Origin: Bradysia coprophila
Taxonomy: Eukaryota > Arthropoda > Insecta > Diptera > Sciaridae
Direction: 5' to 3'
Assembly: GCF_014529535.1 (NCBI RefSeq)
Contig: NC_050738.1
Coordinates: 12,010,140-12,074,139 of the forward strand
DNA: 64,000 nt
Numbering within the stretch: the first letter of the stretch is position 1; every line of letters begins with the position of its first letter. The notes beneath the pieces are model-generated. The model saw nothing but the letters and a program-made list of their open reading frames with translations, ran no database searches and was not told the DNA's origin. This document shows, piece by piece, positions 17,501-31,100 of the stretch. A program made the position numbers and the translations under genes.

Positions 17501-17626
17501 TACAGTCTTTAACATCTCAAATGTCTCACTGTCATTTTTTCAGAGAATTTCATTGTGAATTGGCAACAACACAATGAAATTCTCAGAAAAATTTGATAGT
17601 GAGACATTTGAAATGTTAAAGCTGTA
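17501..17626. mobile_element. MITE family B, copy 1 (mariner-like palindrome)
   Basis: An almost fully palindromic 126-bp element starting tacagt and ending ctgta. Its arms contain catctcaaatgtctcactgt and the complement. It matches the element at 49503-49630 along its whole length, including the loop (cattgtgaatt). The TA at each outer end together with CAGT-type termini fits Tc1/mariner-derived MITEs; this assignment is inference. Confidence 0.8.
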
Positions 17627-20193
17627 GTTCGTCCACAGATTTATTCAATGTTACTCATCCCTAAGAATAGAGCGACATATAAATCGCCAGGAAACTACTG
17701 AATATCGTACCACCATACGCCGTGCTTTTATGTGGTAATAACGTCAGAATACTCAGACTTCATTAGGTTGGACGAGTAGAATACCGTTAAAACTCGTGTC
17801 TTAAGAGAGTTGTATTGGGGTTAAGTCTCAAGTTTGTCTTAGTGTTATATGGAACATTCCACGTTCAGTGTAACATTTTCCAATATCTTCGACAATATTC
17901 AATCTTTTTTTATTTATTATTTTACTTTTGGAAGGTCAAATAAAACATAGCTAACGCCGACCCGTACGAAACACCTATTCGTATCAAAAGTCTTTAATGT
18001 AGAACTCTTCACTTCTCTTACTTAATTTTCTTCTCTACAAATATATCGACCAACTGTCATTTTTTGATAAAGAAACATTTTTAAACAGATTTCTCGACTC
18101 ACTAACATACCAAATAGCCTGTAAGACAAGATGAATTAAGAAGAGAAAACAAAAAGTTTAATTATCAAAGCGAATTTGGAAATTTTGACAGCGGTCATAA
18201 TTTGCCGAAATTGTAGTCGCAACCATGGAATATCCCATATATATACGTACCTTGCAAACGTTGAAGTAACAGATTCTGCATCAGACACTTGATATAAGTG
18301 ATGTTCATCATTTGTCAAGTGTGTTAAAAAGAGTTAAACTGGATAAGATTTATATGTTTTTATGGATGTGCAGAATAATTGTGAAATCAGTCGATATTTG
18401 AAGGAAAAGTCCAAATAATTTTTAATTTCTTTAATAATAATTTGTTGTTTTTTGTCCAAATTTTATCTAAATATTTTTTTTTTATTCACAAATAAAAACA
18501 ATTGTTGCAATATCCTCCTCTGTTTTAATAAATAGTTTTTAGGTTTTTTTTTTGTTTTTTATAAATTATATTATTATACATACAAAATGAACATATTTTT
18601 GTTTCCGTTTTTTTTTCACCTAAAATCAATTGAAAGATAAAAAACTAAGTCTCGAAGCAAACAAAACTGTTTCTGTTTTCATTTTTTAAATAATAAAACC
18701 AAAAAGTTAAAATAATAATTTATTTATTCCTTTGTTTTAACAATAAAAAGTTGCGTACTGCGTAGTTGTATAAAAGTTTTATTTTTTTGTCTTGATTTTT
18801 CATTTTTTTTTATTATTCACCCAATTTTCATTTTGTTTTTACTTTGTCATCGATAATCTTAATTATTACAGTGGCAAATTGCTGATATCTTAATGACAAC
18901 AAATAATAATCAGAAATTGCTTATCGCAAAATTTCAATGTTTCGGAAGAGGCTGATAAATTGTTTTTTAACTGCTACCGGTATATAATAGTACAGACAAA
19001 AAAACAACCTCTATGACCGTTGGTATGTGAAGTTCATTGGAAGTATAGTGTTGATGGCAATAATACGTAAATCGGCTTCGCCTCGGATCAACAAACTTCA
19101 CGCAAAAACTCGACTTTTCAACCGTTCGGTCCTTGTGACGTAAATATCTGTTTCATATTGAGACATGGTTTAGAAGTTCTGTTAGCTAATTTTAAAATTT
19201 TGATGAGGTTTTTGAGATTACACCAGCACCAGCGTAATTGTTTAATTGTCAAGAAAAATTACAAAAAGTGAATGTTGTCAGTATCCCGGTAACGAGATTC
19301 CCGCTCGTTTAGAACCCTAATTTCTATGTTAATGTCATCCCAACAAATGATTCAATTACGAGCATCTAAGCAAAAGAAATCTGGGTTCGTTCGAAGCTAA
19401 ATAAGAACTGGTGACTACTAAGAAATGAGACTGGTCGGAGGAGTATTAGCAGTTAAGACTACTGAACTTGGAAATTACATAATTTCTCTTCAAAGATAAA
19501 TGTTTGGACATTTCGTACAAAGAGATGTTGCGAAAAATCAGATTCATATACATTCAACACCAAGACAACCATTCAACACCACCATCGTAAGCAGCTCAGA
19601 TGGGAGTGATCATTGAGATAAAATCGAGCAAATAAACTTTAATCGTATACAATCGATATTGATGTTCAATCCACATTTTAATTTGCTTACGAAGCGTACG
19701 TAATGTTTTTGAATGATACGCGAATCTGTTTGAAATTGCTCAAAGTAATTCGCAGCAAGGGAACGCATTGAAGCTTGCGCGAATAATATATAATCACACG
19801 CGTAAGAGACACTTGTCCTTTCACATTCAATGCGTTCATGATTTATGTAAACCTCATTTTCTTTGATATTTTTGCAAATGTTTTCGCAGTTAGAGACTTT
19901 AATCCCTTTAACCTCTTACATACGGCAAGCATGACCAGTATTATTGTTGGGTCTATTACTTCCATCGATCAAATTATTTTTAATCTGTTGATCTCAAATC
20001 TTGTACTTCAATTTTTTGAACATGCATTTTACTATATAAAGGACCATATTACCCAGAGCTTTTCATTATTTTTGTCGTCGTTATCGACAGCCGTATGTAA
20101 CATTGGAGCAATGTCAAACATTATGCACTTTACGGCTACGATGCAAAGTGTAACTGTCAAAAATGTCGAATAAGAAATTAATAACCTTAGCGG

Positions 20194-20260
20194 TACAGCC
20201 AAGGACAGTCAAAAACACGTATAGAATAAAAATGCACTTTTTTGACTGTCCCAGGCTGTA
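20194..20260. mobile_element. Very small TIR element (67 bp)
   Basis: The left end tacagccaaggacagtcaaa is matched by the complement of the right end tttgactgtcccaggctgta, with only about 20 bp of loop. The outer TA dinucleotides resemble a Tc1/mariner target site. Only one copy is seen in the window. Confidence 0.6.
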
Positions 20261-22148
20261 AAAACACTGTGCTTCCAAATACCAACCGAAGGGAAACAGG
20301 TAATTTGACGAATAGATAAAGGCCACATAAGTCCTCGAAGGTAATATTGCCTATTAACAAGGCCTACTCCATCCCGAAACGACATAATTTCTTATAGATG
20401 TAGTACATATCTATTTTGATTGGCAACTATGCTAGCCAGTTTTTGTTAGACTGCAGGACTTGTTGCTGTAACAGTTAAGTGACGGATACCCAAGCAGCCC
20501 CAGCGCTCTTTACTTACTTTTTAGTAAACTTAAGGTACGATTAGAATTAGGACGATTAGTACTAGGAGAACCAATTCCAATTGAACAAAATCAAGTCAGG
20601 GTAAGTCAAGTCAATGTGCGTTTTAAGTGCTCTTAAAACTGGAAGCATGACATTCGGTTTCTGTTTAACACATTTTCGTATCCAATAAAAGCTACTCTTA
20701 GTCTGAATACCGTTTACCGGAAGCAGTAGATGCTTTTAGATAGTCGACAGAGATGTCTAGTTGTTTCCATGTGTGAAAATCACTGTAAATGTATTACGTT
20801 GACTTATAAAATATCAAAAATTTGTCACTGAACATTAAGACAAATCAGCAGGTTTGTCATCACTGAAATTTCGAATCAATTATAGTTCATTCTCTGTCTG
20901 TTTACTTTCTCCGTAATTTTTCTTCTTCATTTTTTCTGCTTTTTTTTAAATGTTATTGTGTTTGGTAGTAGTTGTTGTTTATATATAACGTAATAAAATA
21001 ATGTTTTTTTGTTTTTTCATTTATTTTTTTTTCTTCTGTAGTTACAATTTTCCTCAGCTAATTTTTCCATCTTTCATCAATATAAGTTTTTTTATGTTTT
21101 TTTTCTTCTCTTGTTGTTGTATATAATTTATGTACAAATTGAGTTTAAATTAATTCTTTTTTTTATTATAATGCCTAGGGTAATTTAAAAATTACGAATA
21201 AATTGTCCAATCTCGTCGTCGATTGATTGAATTTTCATTCATAAAATTCATAATTTTTCTTCTTCAGTTTTTATAAATATAAATTATTGTGTGGTGTTGT
21301 TGGTTGTTTTTCTTTTATTTATCTTTTGTTTTATATGACTAAAAAACGAAAAAAAAAAAATTCTTTCAATAATTTCATTTTCCGTCGTTTTTTTCTTCAT
21401 TTATTTGTTTTAAATAATCTTTGTGTGTTGTTTTTTCTTCTTAATTTTTCTTAATTTTATTTTATATCCCATCATAGCGCGTCTCAGTTAATAAAATAAG
21501 TTTTTTTTTATCTTTTCCTTATTAAGTATAATTATCTTTAATTTTCTGTTTCTCATTTTAATTTTCTTTTAGTAAAAAAATGTTTTTTTTTCTTCTTCTT
21601 CTTTCTATTGGTTTTGGTTTTTTATTCATCTTTTTATATTACAAAGTTTTTTTATTTTTAAATTTTAGTTATTTTATTTCTATCATCTTTTCTTTCTCTC
21701 TTTTATTTCAAATACACGATACACCGTGTCTCACCAAAATGTGTGTTCACTTTTCAATCGAAGTGAAAGTCTTCTTGTGTCTTCCTTTGTCATCTTTTTC
21801 GTCCACTTTTTTTTGTATACCATAATAATTCCCTATGATAATCATTTCATTTCCGCTACTATACATTTCCGTTTCAATTCAAAAATATATATTTAAAAAA
21901 AAGAAAAATTTTTGTTTAGTTTTTAATGTTGTACAAATAAAATAAAATTAAAAAAAAATCAATAATAATAATCAATAAAATTAATCAATAACAATTCAAT
22001 CATATGTTTTTAGACACAACATATTGTTGCCTGCTTTATTTATATATTCGTAGATGCGAAGATCGGCCGCTACGAATACGGGATATGTTCCGTATATTGT
22101 TGAACAATCTGAGAACATTTTTCTTTCGTGTGTGTGTGACTATAAATA

Positions 22149-25100
22149 TTACAATTGTTTGGTCTTTTCCACTTTCAGATGCTGTAAGCCAGCTTGAATG
22201 TACTTGACCACATTGTTTATTGTACTGTGTAATGTGATGGGTCCATATTCATGGTCGAGTGTGATAAAAAAATCTGCAAAGGAAGAGAGATAAATTGGAT
22301 TAATATTTGAGTTGGTCGGTCAGAAATACATGAACAATTCGATAGGTTTTGTGAAATGGCATGTTTATCCGAAACCAATTTAATTATTTGTTTCTCTTAT
22401 TTTCGTCAAATTATGGTTTGTGGTTATCGCTTAATTGTCATCGCCGATTTGCACTTAGATTTTCTACGGGTTTCAAGTCTCTCTCCAAAATGTCTATGTG
22501 GAAACGAACTCGAAACAGATCAAGTTTACTTGATCCTGAGTATGGAATGTAACCGGTAAATAACCGGTAATGCATAATACCGTTTCCAAGTTAATAATAT
22601 TTTGTTAGCCGATTTTTAGGGGAACATATAAATTCCCCTAAATGGAAATAAATCCACGGACTAATTTCACAGACAGAATCGACTCTGAATGAACTGAACA
22701 CTATTTGTATCATCCAACTTGATCTTGTTGTCGTATAAAAATTAATGTGATGCCAGTTTTGCTTGGAGATTGTCATGCTGAAGCCTTTAGATTCTGACAA
22801 GATAATTAAAAGCTGTGACTTCGTCCAAAAAATTACATTTAAAGTAAAAGGAGATCTATGCTATGAGAGCCCATTTATAGTATATTATTCTTTAAAAATT
22901 CCATGAAATTCTTAAAAAATTCCTGAAAATTCGAAAATTTGTAAGTCCGAAAATTTATAGCACTGCTTGACTTAAAAATAACTAATCCAGTTAATAACCT
23001 CAACCTAATGTACCTTGACCTCAACCGTAACTTGAGTAATCTATGAAAATTGGTAAAAATTTAGTCAAGTTCATGCAAAAAATCTACGGGAGATCAACTC
23101 AAAATGTGCAACAGACTGATCTATTTTTTGCTGTTGTTGTCTTTTTGTATCATGACTGAATTATTGTTATAGCCACTGATGATAATCTCGATTTGAGATC
23201 GAAGTAATTGGCAAATAAATTGGTTTTTTCTGAGATATTCTCAAATACGAAAAGTCTTATCTAAAGCACGTCGGATCGGGTTTTCTTTCTTAAATTGTCA
23301 ACAACTAAATCACCGAAGTTCGCGCGAAAGTGACCAGAGTCATTTATTGAGTTACACCATTTTTCTTGATGGTTCAAATATTACTGTGCCTATGCTCACA
23401 TCTGATCTATATAAATTCAAATCCCGCTTTCACTAAAAGAAGTGTCTATGAACTGCCGACCATGAGAAATCAGATGGCAAACTACGAAATTTTGTTTTAC
23501 TAATGCCCGACACATCGGTGCTGTCGTTACTAGAAAAAACTTTGTTTATCTAGTGTCACAATATCGCGACTTCGTCGCTCATTTCCAACACACTATAAAC
23601 AAAACGATGTTCCTAACTTATGCTAAGAGGCTTTTTTAGCGAACTCGATTCCAGAACTCGCCTCCGGCTCGTGTTGGAAACCTCTCGTTCCCTAAACAGC
23701 CTCTTAGCAGGCGTTAGGAAAAATACTATTCTCTGTTTCTGCAACACGTAGCCAGCTTAATAGGTTTTGGATTGTAACATTAAAAACAGAAAACAAAATT
23801 TCCAATCAGAACCGTATCCGCATTTCCGTTCATCAAAAAGACTTTTATTGGAACCTATGACATTGGTAATGACAACATCAGGTATGGAAATAATGTTTTC
23901 TTCCCGGCAACAGTCACGATTTCCCAGTAACCAAAAACTTAAAACTGGCATCCCGGTCAATACTTTTCCCGATGCTTTATTCAGCGAAGGTTCGATTTCC
24001 CGGTAACTAGGTTACCAGTATATCGCATTACTTCCATGCCCGGACTGATTTACCAAAAAATAATTTTGGTAAATTCTTGACAGATTCGGTTAAATTTCAA
24101 TAAATTCTGTAAATCAATTTAGCAATAATTGTCCCTGACGTTGTCGCAATGCAACCGTCATTTTGACTCACGTATTAACAATTTCGTAACCGTAATACAA
24201 CAAAAATGGATTCATTACCTGTGTGATTTCCTTTCGTAACTAGTGCATCAGCTTGATCCCATAAGTCATGACAGCTAACTAAATAATTGAAAAGACTTCC
24301 TTGTCGCTGAAATGCACCATGTACTTGTAGCGGCTCCAACGAGCAAGGTGGAGTATTCGATCCCGAACTCTGAAAAATAATCGAACGCTTGTTAGAATAC
24401 GTGAAAAAAATTATTTTCCAATTTGATGTTCGTATTGAACTTACCTGTGATCCAACAGAATTGGTCGGAGAAATTGGTGATGGCGTATTGCCATTTGGCA
24501 CTTCAATATTACCTTTGGTCATATAATCCGAAATTATTTTTTGACATTCTTTGACTTCGGGCCGTTGCATGTTGTACAATTTTAAATGTATTAATGATTG
24601 ACATCTCAGGCTAAAATGATGGAAAGAAATTGGGAGTTCACACTACTGTCTCTTACTGTAGAAATGTTCGTATAATGTACCTTAAAATTGCCACTTTGCT
24701 GTGAATGTTTCCTTGTACTGGATGTGATTGTTGGTTTTTGAATTTCGAAGAAATGTATCTAAGAGACAAGTAAACAAATTAAAGTTTTGTCCAGATGAAT
24801 CGGAATTAACGGGCGAACTTACTTTATTAAACTAAGAGTGTCTTTAAACATAGTAAAAGCTGCCTTGACCGTAACAGATTCTCGTTCCATAGCTGTACCA
24901 GTAAGTAGAAAGTAGAGCACCGCTTCTAAATATAGCATGGCTTGCGCTAGGCTCTCCGTTGCCCGATCAGCTGCATGTTTCAGTCTCTTGGCTTCTAACA
25001 GAAAAGTGCTGTGGTCCCTGGTTTTTTTCGAAAAGGGAAAACATGTTAAAATTTGCTCTTGCCACCGGACTTAGTGCAGTAACATACTTAGTTTCATCTT

Positions 25101-28100
25101 TGTTGTCATTAGCACGCTCAAAATATGAATAGTAAACTTTCTGGACTATGGGTGCCTTCTGTGGTGGAGGTGCCAGCAAATTATCTAACCGATCGTGATT
25201 GGTTGGAGGTACTTGTTCCACTACTAAATCGTTCTGTAAAATCAAAGTGAAAAAAGTTAAAAACATTGTCCATTGAGTAAACCCCATCGACCAATGTACC
25301 AACCTTCTTCTTTCTCTTATCTTTGAACGGACTGCTACTTCCACTGGATGAACGTTTACTTCGACTATGCGGCGCAAAATCATTTGTGCAAGGTTTATGA
25401 CTGCTTTGTGTTTCATCTGGATCAGCATTGAATTCCGTTTTGATATTTTCTCGTTTGATCGTGCTGCCGTAACTGTTGGTCAATTTACTATTGACAGCGT
25501 CGCCCGTTAACGACTTTGGTGACGCATAATTATTGTATTCATTATTGCTAAATTCAGATTTAAGGCCTTCGTGTTTGATTGCTTTGCCAATCGGTTTTTC
25601 ATCCAATTTCGGTGAATGTGTCGTGCTATACGTATTCCTTATAGTATGTTGATCAACATTGCCTAGCCTAGATTCTATACTATTGTGTATAACGGTATTG
25701 TATTTACTACTAAGTCTTTCATTCACGTTTGACATTTCGTAGTCGCTGCGAGCCTGTATACTACTACTACTGCTGCTGGAACTACTACTGCTGCTGCTGC
25801 TGCTGCCACTACTACTACCGATTTTTGTATTTGATGTAGGAGCTATTGCAATGTCGACCATTGACGACTTTTGATTGGACGATTTTCCATCCATACTACT
25901 GCTACTATCTCTGGAATTACTTATTCGATTGCTTGGTTCATCGTCGACGCCGCACCTTGTACGATTCCGAAGTTCATTCGGACTGGCCATCGACAATCGA
26001 TCGTCTTCACCACCAATACTACTACCGCCACGTTTCGAATTTCTGCGATTTGCCTGCCGTGCTAGTAGCAAATTTCGATCCGGTGGTATTCGCTTCAGTC
26101 GCCTCAAATCAATGCGGCACATTATTGATGGAGTTTCCATTGATTTGTATTTGTTGTTGTTGGAATTTATGTTACTGGTTGTCAGTTCCGACGCTTTTGG
26201 AATCAAAGTTGGAGTCTTGTTAATATTTTGTTGTGTTTGTTGTTGTTGTTGTTGTTGAAGCTGATGCTGCTGTTGAATTGGTTCGGCAATGGTTGGTTTG
26301 TAGGCAATCGGTGACAATAATTTATCGGAAGGCATTTGGTTTTCTTTAGCTTGTTGAGTTTGAGCTTCTTCGGAGTGATCGACAATTAGCACTTGACCCT
26401 GACCTTTTCCTTTGGCACCACCTTTCCATTTGGAAAGTTTTGGAAACACTTTGCGAAGAGTGTCCTTTTTGTTCTTATCACTTTTAGGTTTGTTGACTTT
26501 TTGGTCATTGTGTAAATCATCGTCGCTGCTGTTCAAATTATCTTCACTTGACGATAACGAACGTTTGCTTCGACCAGTGGATAGTCGATCATTCGGTGAC
26601 AACGATTCCGGTCGTAGGCTATTTGTTGGTTGAGGAGGTATGATTCTGAAATTGAACACAACGAAAAACATTACGGACAACGATCAACGGTAAGCAATGA
26701 CTCTTGCACACTTACTCATCTTCACTAGCAGCTGACGATAATTCTTCTAAATTTCTATTGGTTAACTTTTTGTTATTATTACGAGGTGAAATTATTGGTA
26801 ACCGAACGTTGCGTTTTTCTGGTGTATCCTCGTCGGCCGACGACGAATCAGTCGAAAGCATTTCTCGACTCTTTACCGTTGAATTGGAACGTCCATTACG
26901 AGTTCGAGCATTCGTTTTTTTCACTGTTTCCTTTTTGTTTGGTGTGGTTTTTGGTGGTGGAACAGCGGTTGGATCCTTTCGCGGCCGACCTCGGCGCTTC
27001 TTCTCCGTGTCCATTGATTGGGATCTACAAGTGCCAGTTTCAACGAAACTATGAATGCTAGAGACGATCGTTTCGAAATCGATATTATACCTGCTACGGC
27101 GATTTGCTGTATTTGTACTTGAAAAACCATCTTCGTCGCTGGATGCATCATTGGTAGTTGGAGGCTGTTTGCGGGGTCGTCTTCGCGGCGCTTTCTTTTT
27201 ACGTATTTCTTGTTTGTCATCGGTGTCTGTAAATAAATTGAATATTAAAATAAGAGAGAATGTAGCAGCGAGACTGGTCAATACAAAAAATAAATTTGCG
27301 TTTAATGTTACTTTGATGGTGAAGCAACGGTGTCAACAAAAATAATAGCAAAATTTAGACAGAGAAAGAACAATGAAGACGGATGATGGTGGAATTCAAC
27401 TAATTTTCTTAGTTATGAGTTAGTAAAATGACTTCTTAATATGATTAGTTTGCTTGCGAAGGGGTTCGGATCATTACCTTATAATGATATTGACTTCCTG
27501 TACAACATGTAGGTAGAAAAGACGAAAGAGGTTTTATTGGTGGATGGAAATTGTGCTGGATTTTAGTGCTATCTTCGGTAACTTTTACATACAAGCGGAA
27601 ATAAACGGGGATCTATTGTCAGGTGAATTTGATTGAAACTCTCCTCCTTTTTCCAGTATTCGCACAATTTCCATTGTTGAAATACTTTTCCGATATTTGC
27701 GGTTCATTTCGTTCCGTTAATTATACTGAACTCGTGCATTAGTATTGCAGCAATACTGACTGAAGAGTTTCACTCAAATTCACCCGAAGGTGAGACCAAT
27801 ACTTTTCTTACTCAATGCAAGGCTTGCATTGCTTGTCTATGTTTACATAATGTGTTCTCAATATCCTTGGGAATATGGGAATAAAGCATAACAGAAGATG
27901 GGGTACCAGTCTCCGAACAGTAGTCGGACACCTGTTGTTCATGCATTCATAAAGAGTTTATCAATGAAAGGAAAATATGTGTCCAACAACTGCTAAATGT
28001 CTGGAGACTGGCGCGGCCACTCCACAATCTTCTAATGCTATAAATTTATTTTTTTACGATCACGCTTGCACCAAGGTAAATAATTCAAAACTTGTTGCAT

Positions 28101-31100
28101 CAACCAACCATTGGGTTATTTCATTCAATCCACTCCGTCGGGGTACATGTGAAAAGAGAAATTCTGTGAGCTGAATTACGGTTACGGTGAATTAACCCAA
28201 CCGAAGAAATATGTGCACATTAATCGATATAATAAATTAATTGGCACAATAATTTAGAGCTCTATCTGAGAGTAAATTGATAGGAATCTAATATTCGATG
28301 TTCTTTTCTTCATTTTATGAATAAATAAATAATTCAAACTGGGAAATTACAGCACAGTTGTTATTCAAAGTGAGTGGTTGAATAAAATTAAGTATTTGTT
28401 TGAAACTCCAACCCAAACAACCAAATATCGCTGCGGTTATGGTACAACACTAACAACAAGTTTAATTATAACTTTAAAACGGAGGGTGAAGATAACCGTT
28501 TCTGTTGTCGGAACAGTTGATTATAGGAAAATAATTTTTCACAGACTTTAAAGGAGTTTTGTTAGTCCATGGGAATCATAACTTGTTGCAACTTTGAGGT
28601 TTATTTGAAGCGAACCTATTTATCTGACAAATTTCTTTAAAATCATGTTAGTTTGCCCTTCACATTGTACAAACACAACGGTATTTCTAATTAAACAATT
28701 CATTAAATGTCATGCACCATTTCATGCACTTGCGTCGACAACCGCACTTTTTTTTGGACTCCTGCAACATATCAAATCCTATACAGTCAGAGGCAGTGAA
28801 ATTTCAGGATGAATTGAATGATCAAGCCAAAGAAACAGTTTTGATTGTTTGTGTGGATCAATTGAAAAACATGCTGAAAGTTCACTGTCTCTAAGTGTAC
28901 ATAATCGGGAATAAAATTCGTGTGTTTTTGATCTCAGCTTCGCCTCAGACGAACAGAATTCACAACAAAAGCTGGATCTGTCAACGTTTTATTCTTAGTT
29001 TAACATGAACATCATTCATAACGTGTGCCACGTGTGCGAGTGAGATTCACGATGTTGATGAAAACGTGATAGAATGAGATGCGAATAGTCGCCACGCGTG
29101 ACATACTTTATGAAAGATGTGATAGTGGACCTGCACCATTTACATAGGTCAAATAAACCTTTGAGTTCCCCTCCCTCAAAAATCTTATTTTTTCTCCATA
29201 ACCAACCCTAAGTCATTCTCTACTTTAGTGGTTTAGGGTAGAATAAGACGTAAAAAGAAGATTTTAGAGGGAGAATGTCCAACGACCAAAAATCTTTCTG
29301 CGAAAATTGTCGCTGCTACATAAGCATAGAATATTAGATTGTCTGTTGACAATCGCATTTCTTTAATCATTTTAAAAAAAGGTAAAGCTTAGACGAAAGC
29401 CCAGTCCAATTTGGATAGTAATTCGTCGAAAGGAAGTAAGATGAAAACGAGACTCAGTAACGATCGCATCGATGGTAGGATTAGGTAAGTATGTAAGGAA
29501 AGAAAGCAAATGCCAACGCACAGTTACAAGCATGGATATACAGTGAGTTCCCACCCGCTAATTTGTCAATGAATTCAATAAACCGATAGCTTTTCGGATA
29601 GAGGACTAGGATTGTTACAGCAGTAAGTTTGTCAGTAGTTGGAATGTCATTGTGTTTCTGAAAACGGTATTCAATCAAATCAATTCGAAGTCGAAATAAC
29701 TTCGTGTTCAAATGTCTGTCTAGCCTTGAACGTTTATATCTAACAAGACCTAAACGCGTGAATGAATTAGCCCGTCCCGACATTCGATACAGTCGCTATC
29801 ATCCCGCACCCACCTCATAATGAAGTCATTTACTCACCCGACAAACTAGATACTGGTTTGATTTGATTCAATTCCTTGGCTTCAGCCAGCACACTTTCAA
29901 TTTCATCAGACTCAAATGGATCAACCGAAGGCAGTTTTTCAGGACTTTTAGATGGACTCTTGGCCGCTACAAGCGAGAAAGAATTTTTCGTTCGATTACA
30001 CCAAAAAATAAATTAAAAAAAAAACAAAAAACAAATAAAACGAAACAAAAGTGTAACAGAATTATCTGATGTGGCATAAAGAACAAAAAAAATAATTGTA
30101 AAAACACAACACAATCACTCACCGGGTGGTTCTTGCTTAATTGCATCCACGTTCAGTTCACAATTATTCTGGCTGAGCTGTGCTTTAGAATCGTAATTGT
30201 TTGCGAGTGTTTGCGGTTGATAAATATCCTTGACTGGATTCATTGAGTTCGGCATCATCTGCGCATTGTACATTAAGTCGTTGTCATCGTCGATCACATT
30301 AGGTTCATGTTTTATATTTGCAACAGCAGGTTGACTGTCTTGTGATGGTTGAGTGGATTTGGCTTTTTTCGGAGCGAATGACGATAAACACCACGTTTTC
30401 TTCTCCTGACTGTTCTCGACTTTCGCCGAACTCGATTCTTCGCTCGACGATTGACTCGGTGACGTTGACTCGGAACCACTTTCACTTGAATTGTCATTGT
30501 TTGGCGAAAGGCTGTGCGGCGATGAAGGAAAAATGGTTTCATTTTGACAAAAAATCAATTATTTTTTTTCGACTTACGGTTCAATCATTGCTGATGCCTT
30601 GGTCCGATCATCGTTACTGTTATCGATGGTTGGTGCGCTAGCCGTTCCACCATCGTCACTATCCGAAACGTCTAAGTCATTTAATAAATCTCTGCAATAA
30701 GAACGAAAACATAAAATCAGATTTTCCATTCGACAGATCTGAGACGGTAATACTAACATTGGTTTCGCTTGCCGTCGATCCTCCGGAAATGGTTGAACCA
30801 TTTGTATATTTGGTTTTTGTGGGAGTGCTGTGGGGATAGGAATAATGTATTTCTACACAATCATTAAAGCGGAAAATCTCTTACGTGGAATTGGAGCCAG
30901 CATTTCCGCATAGATTGGCGCCCTAGTTAATTGGATTTCAGTCATCTCATTTCGGGGCGTCGGTGCAATGGCATCCAGTAAGTCCACTTTTGACGTCATA
31001 ACTTGTAAAATTTTCTCAACATCCGGTCCGGATGCTAAGTTAGCTAGTGTTGACGACGTTGGAGGCTTATCTGGCATCACTTTGGTAGGTTTTGCAAACA

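Larger units (their letters stand above)
17115..22148. other. Non-coding region, mostly AT-rich; includes lilli 3' UTR
   Basis: No coding exon is supported. T-rich low-complexity DNA covers about 18420-18860 and 20930-21990; the latter is directly 3' of the lilli stop codon on the minus strand and is a likely A-rich 3' UTR. Two small inverted-repeat elements (17501-17626 and 20194-20260) are listed separately. The open frame at 19838-20173 has no family features and follows no clear gene signal. Confidence 0.5.

Noticed and set aside
25846-26258. Plus-strand ORFs of 125-127 codons
   Set aside because: They are antisense shadows of the large lilli exon (26645-25304), whose domains and splice phases are convincing.
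26704-27345. Plus-strand ORFs of 91-116 codons
   Set aside because: Antisense shadows of the two basic, AT-hook-bearing lilli exons.
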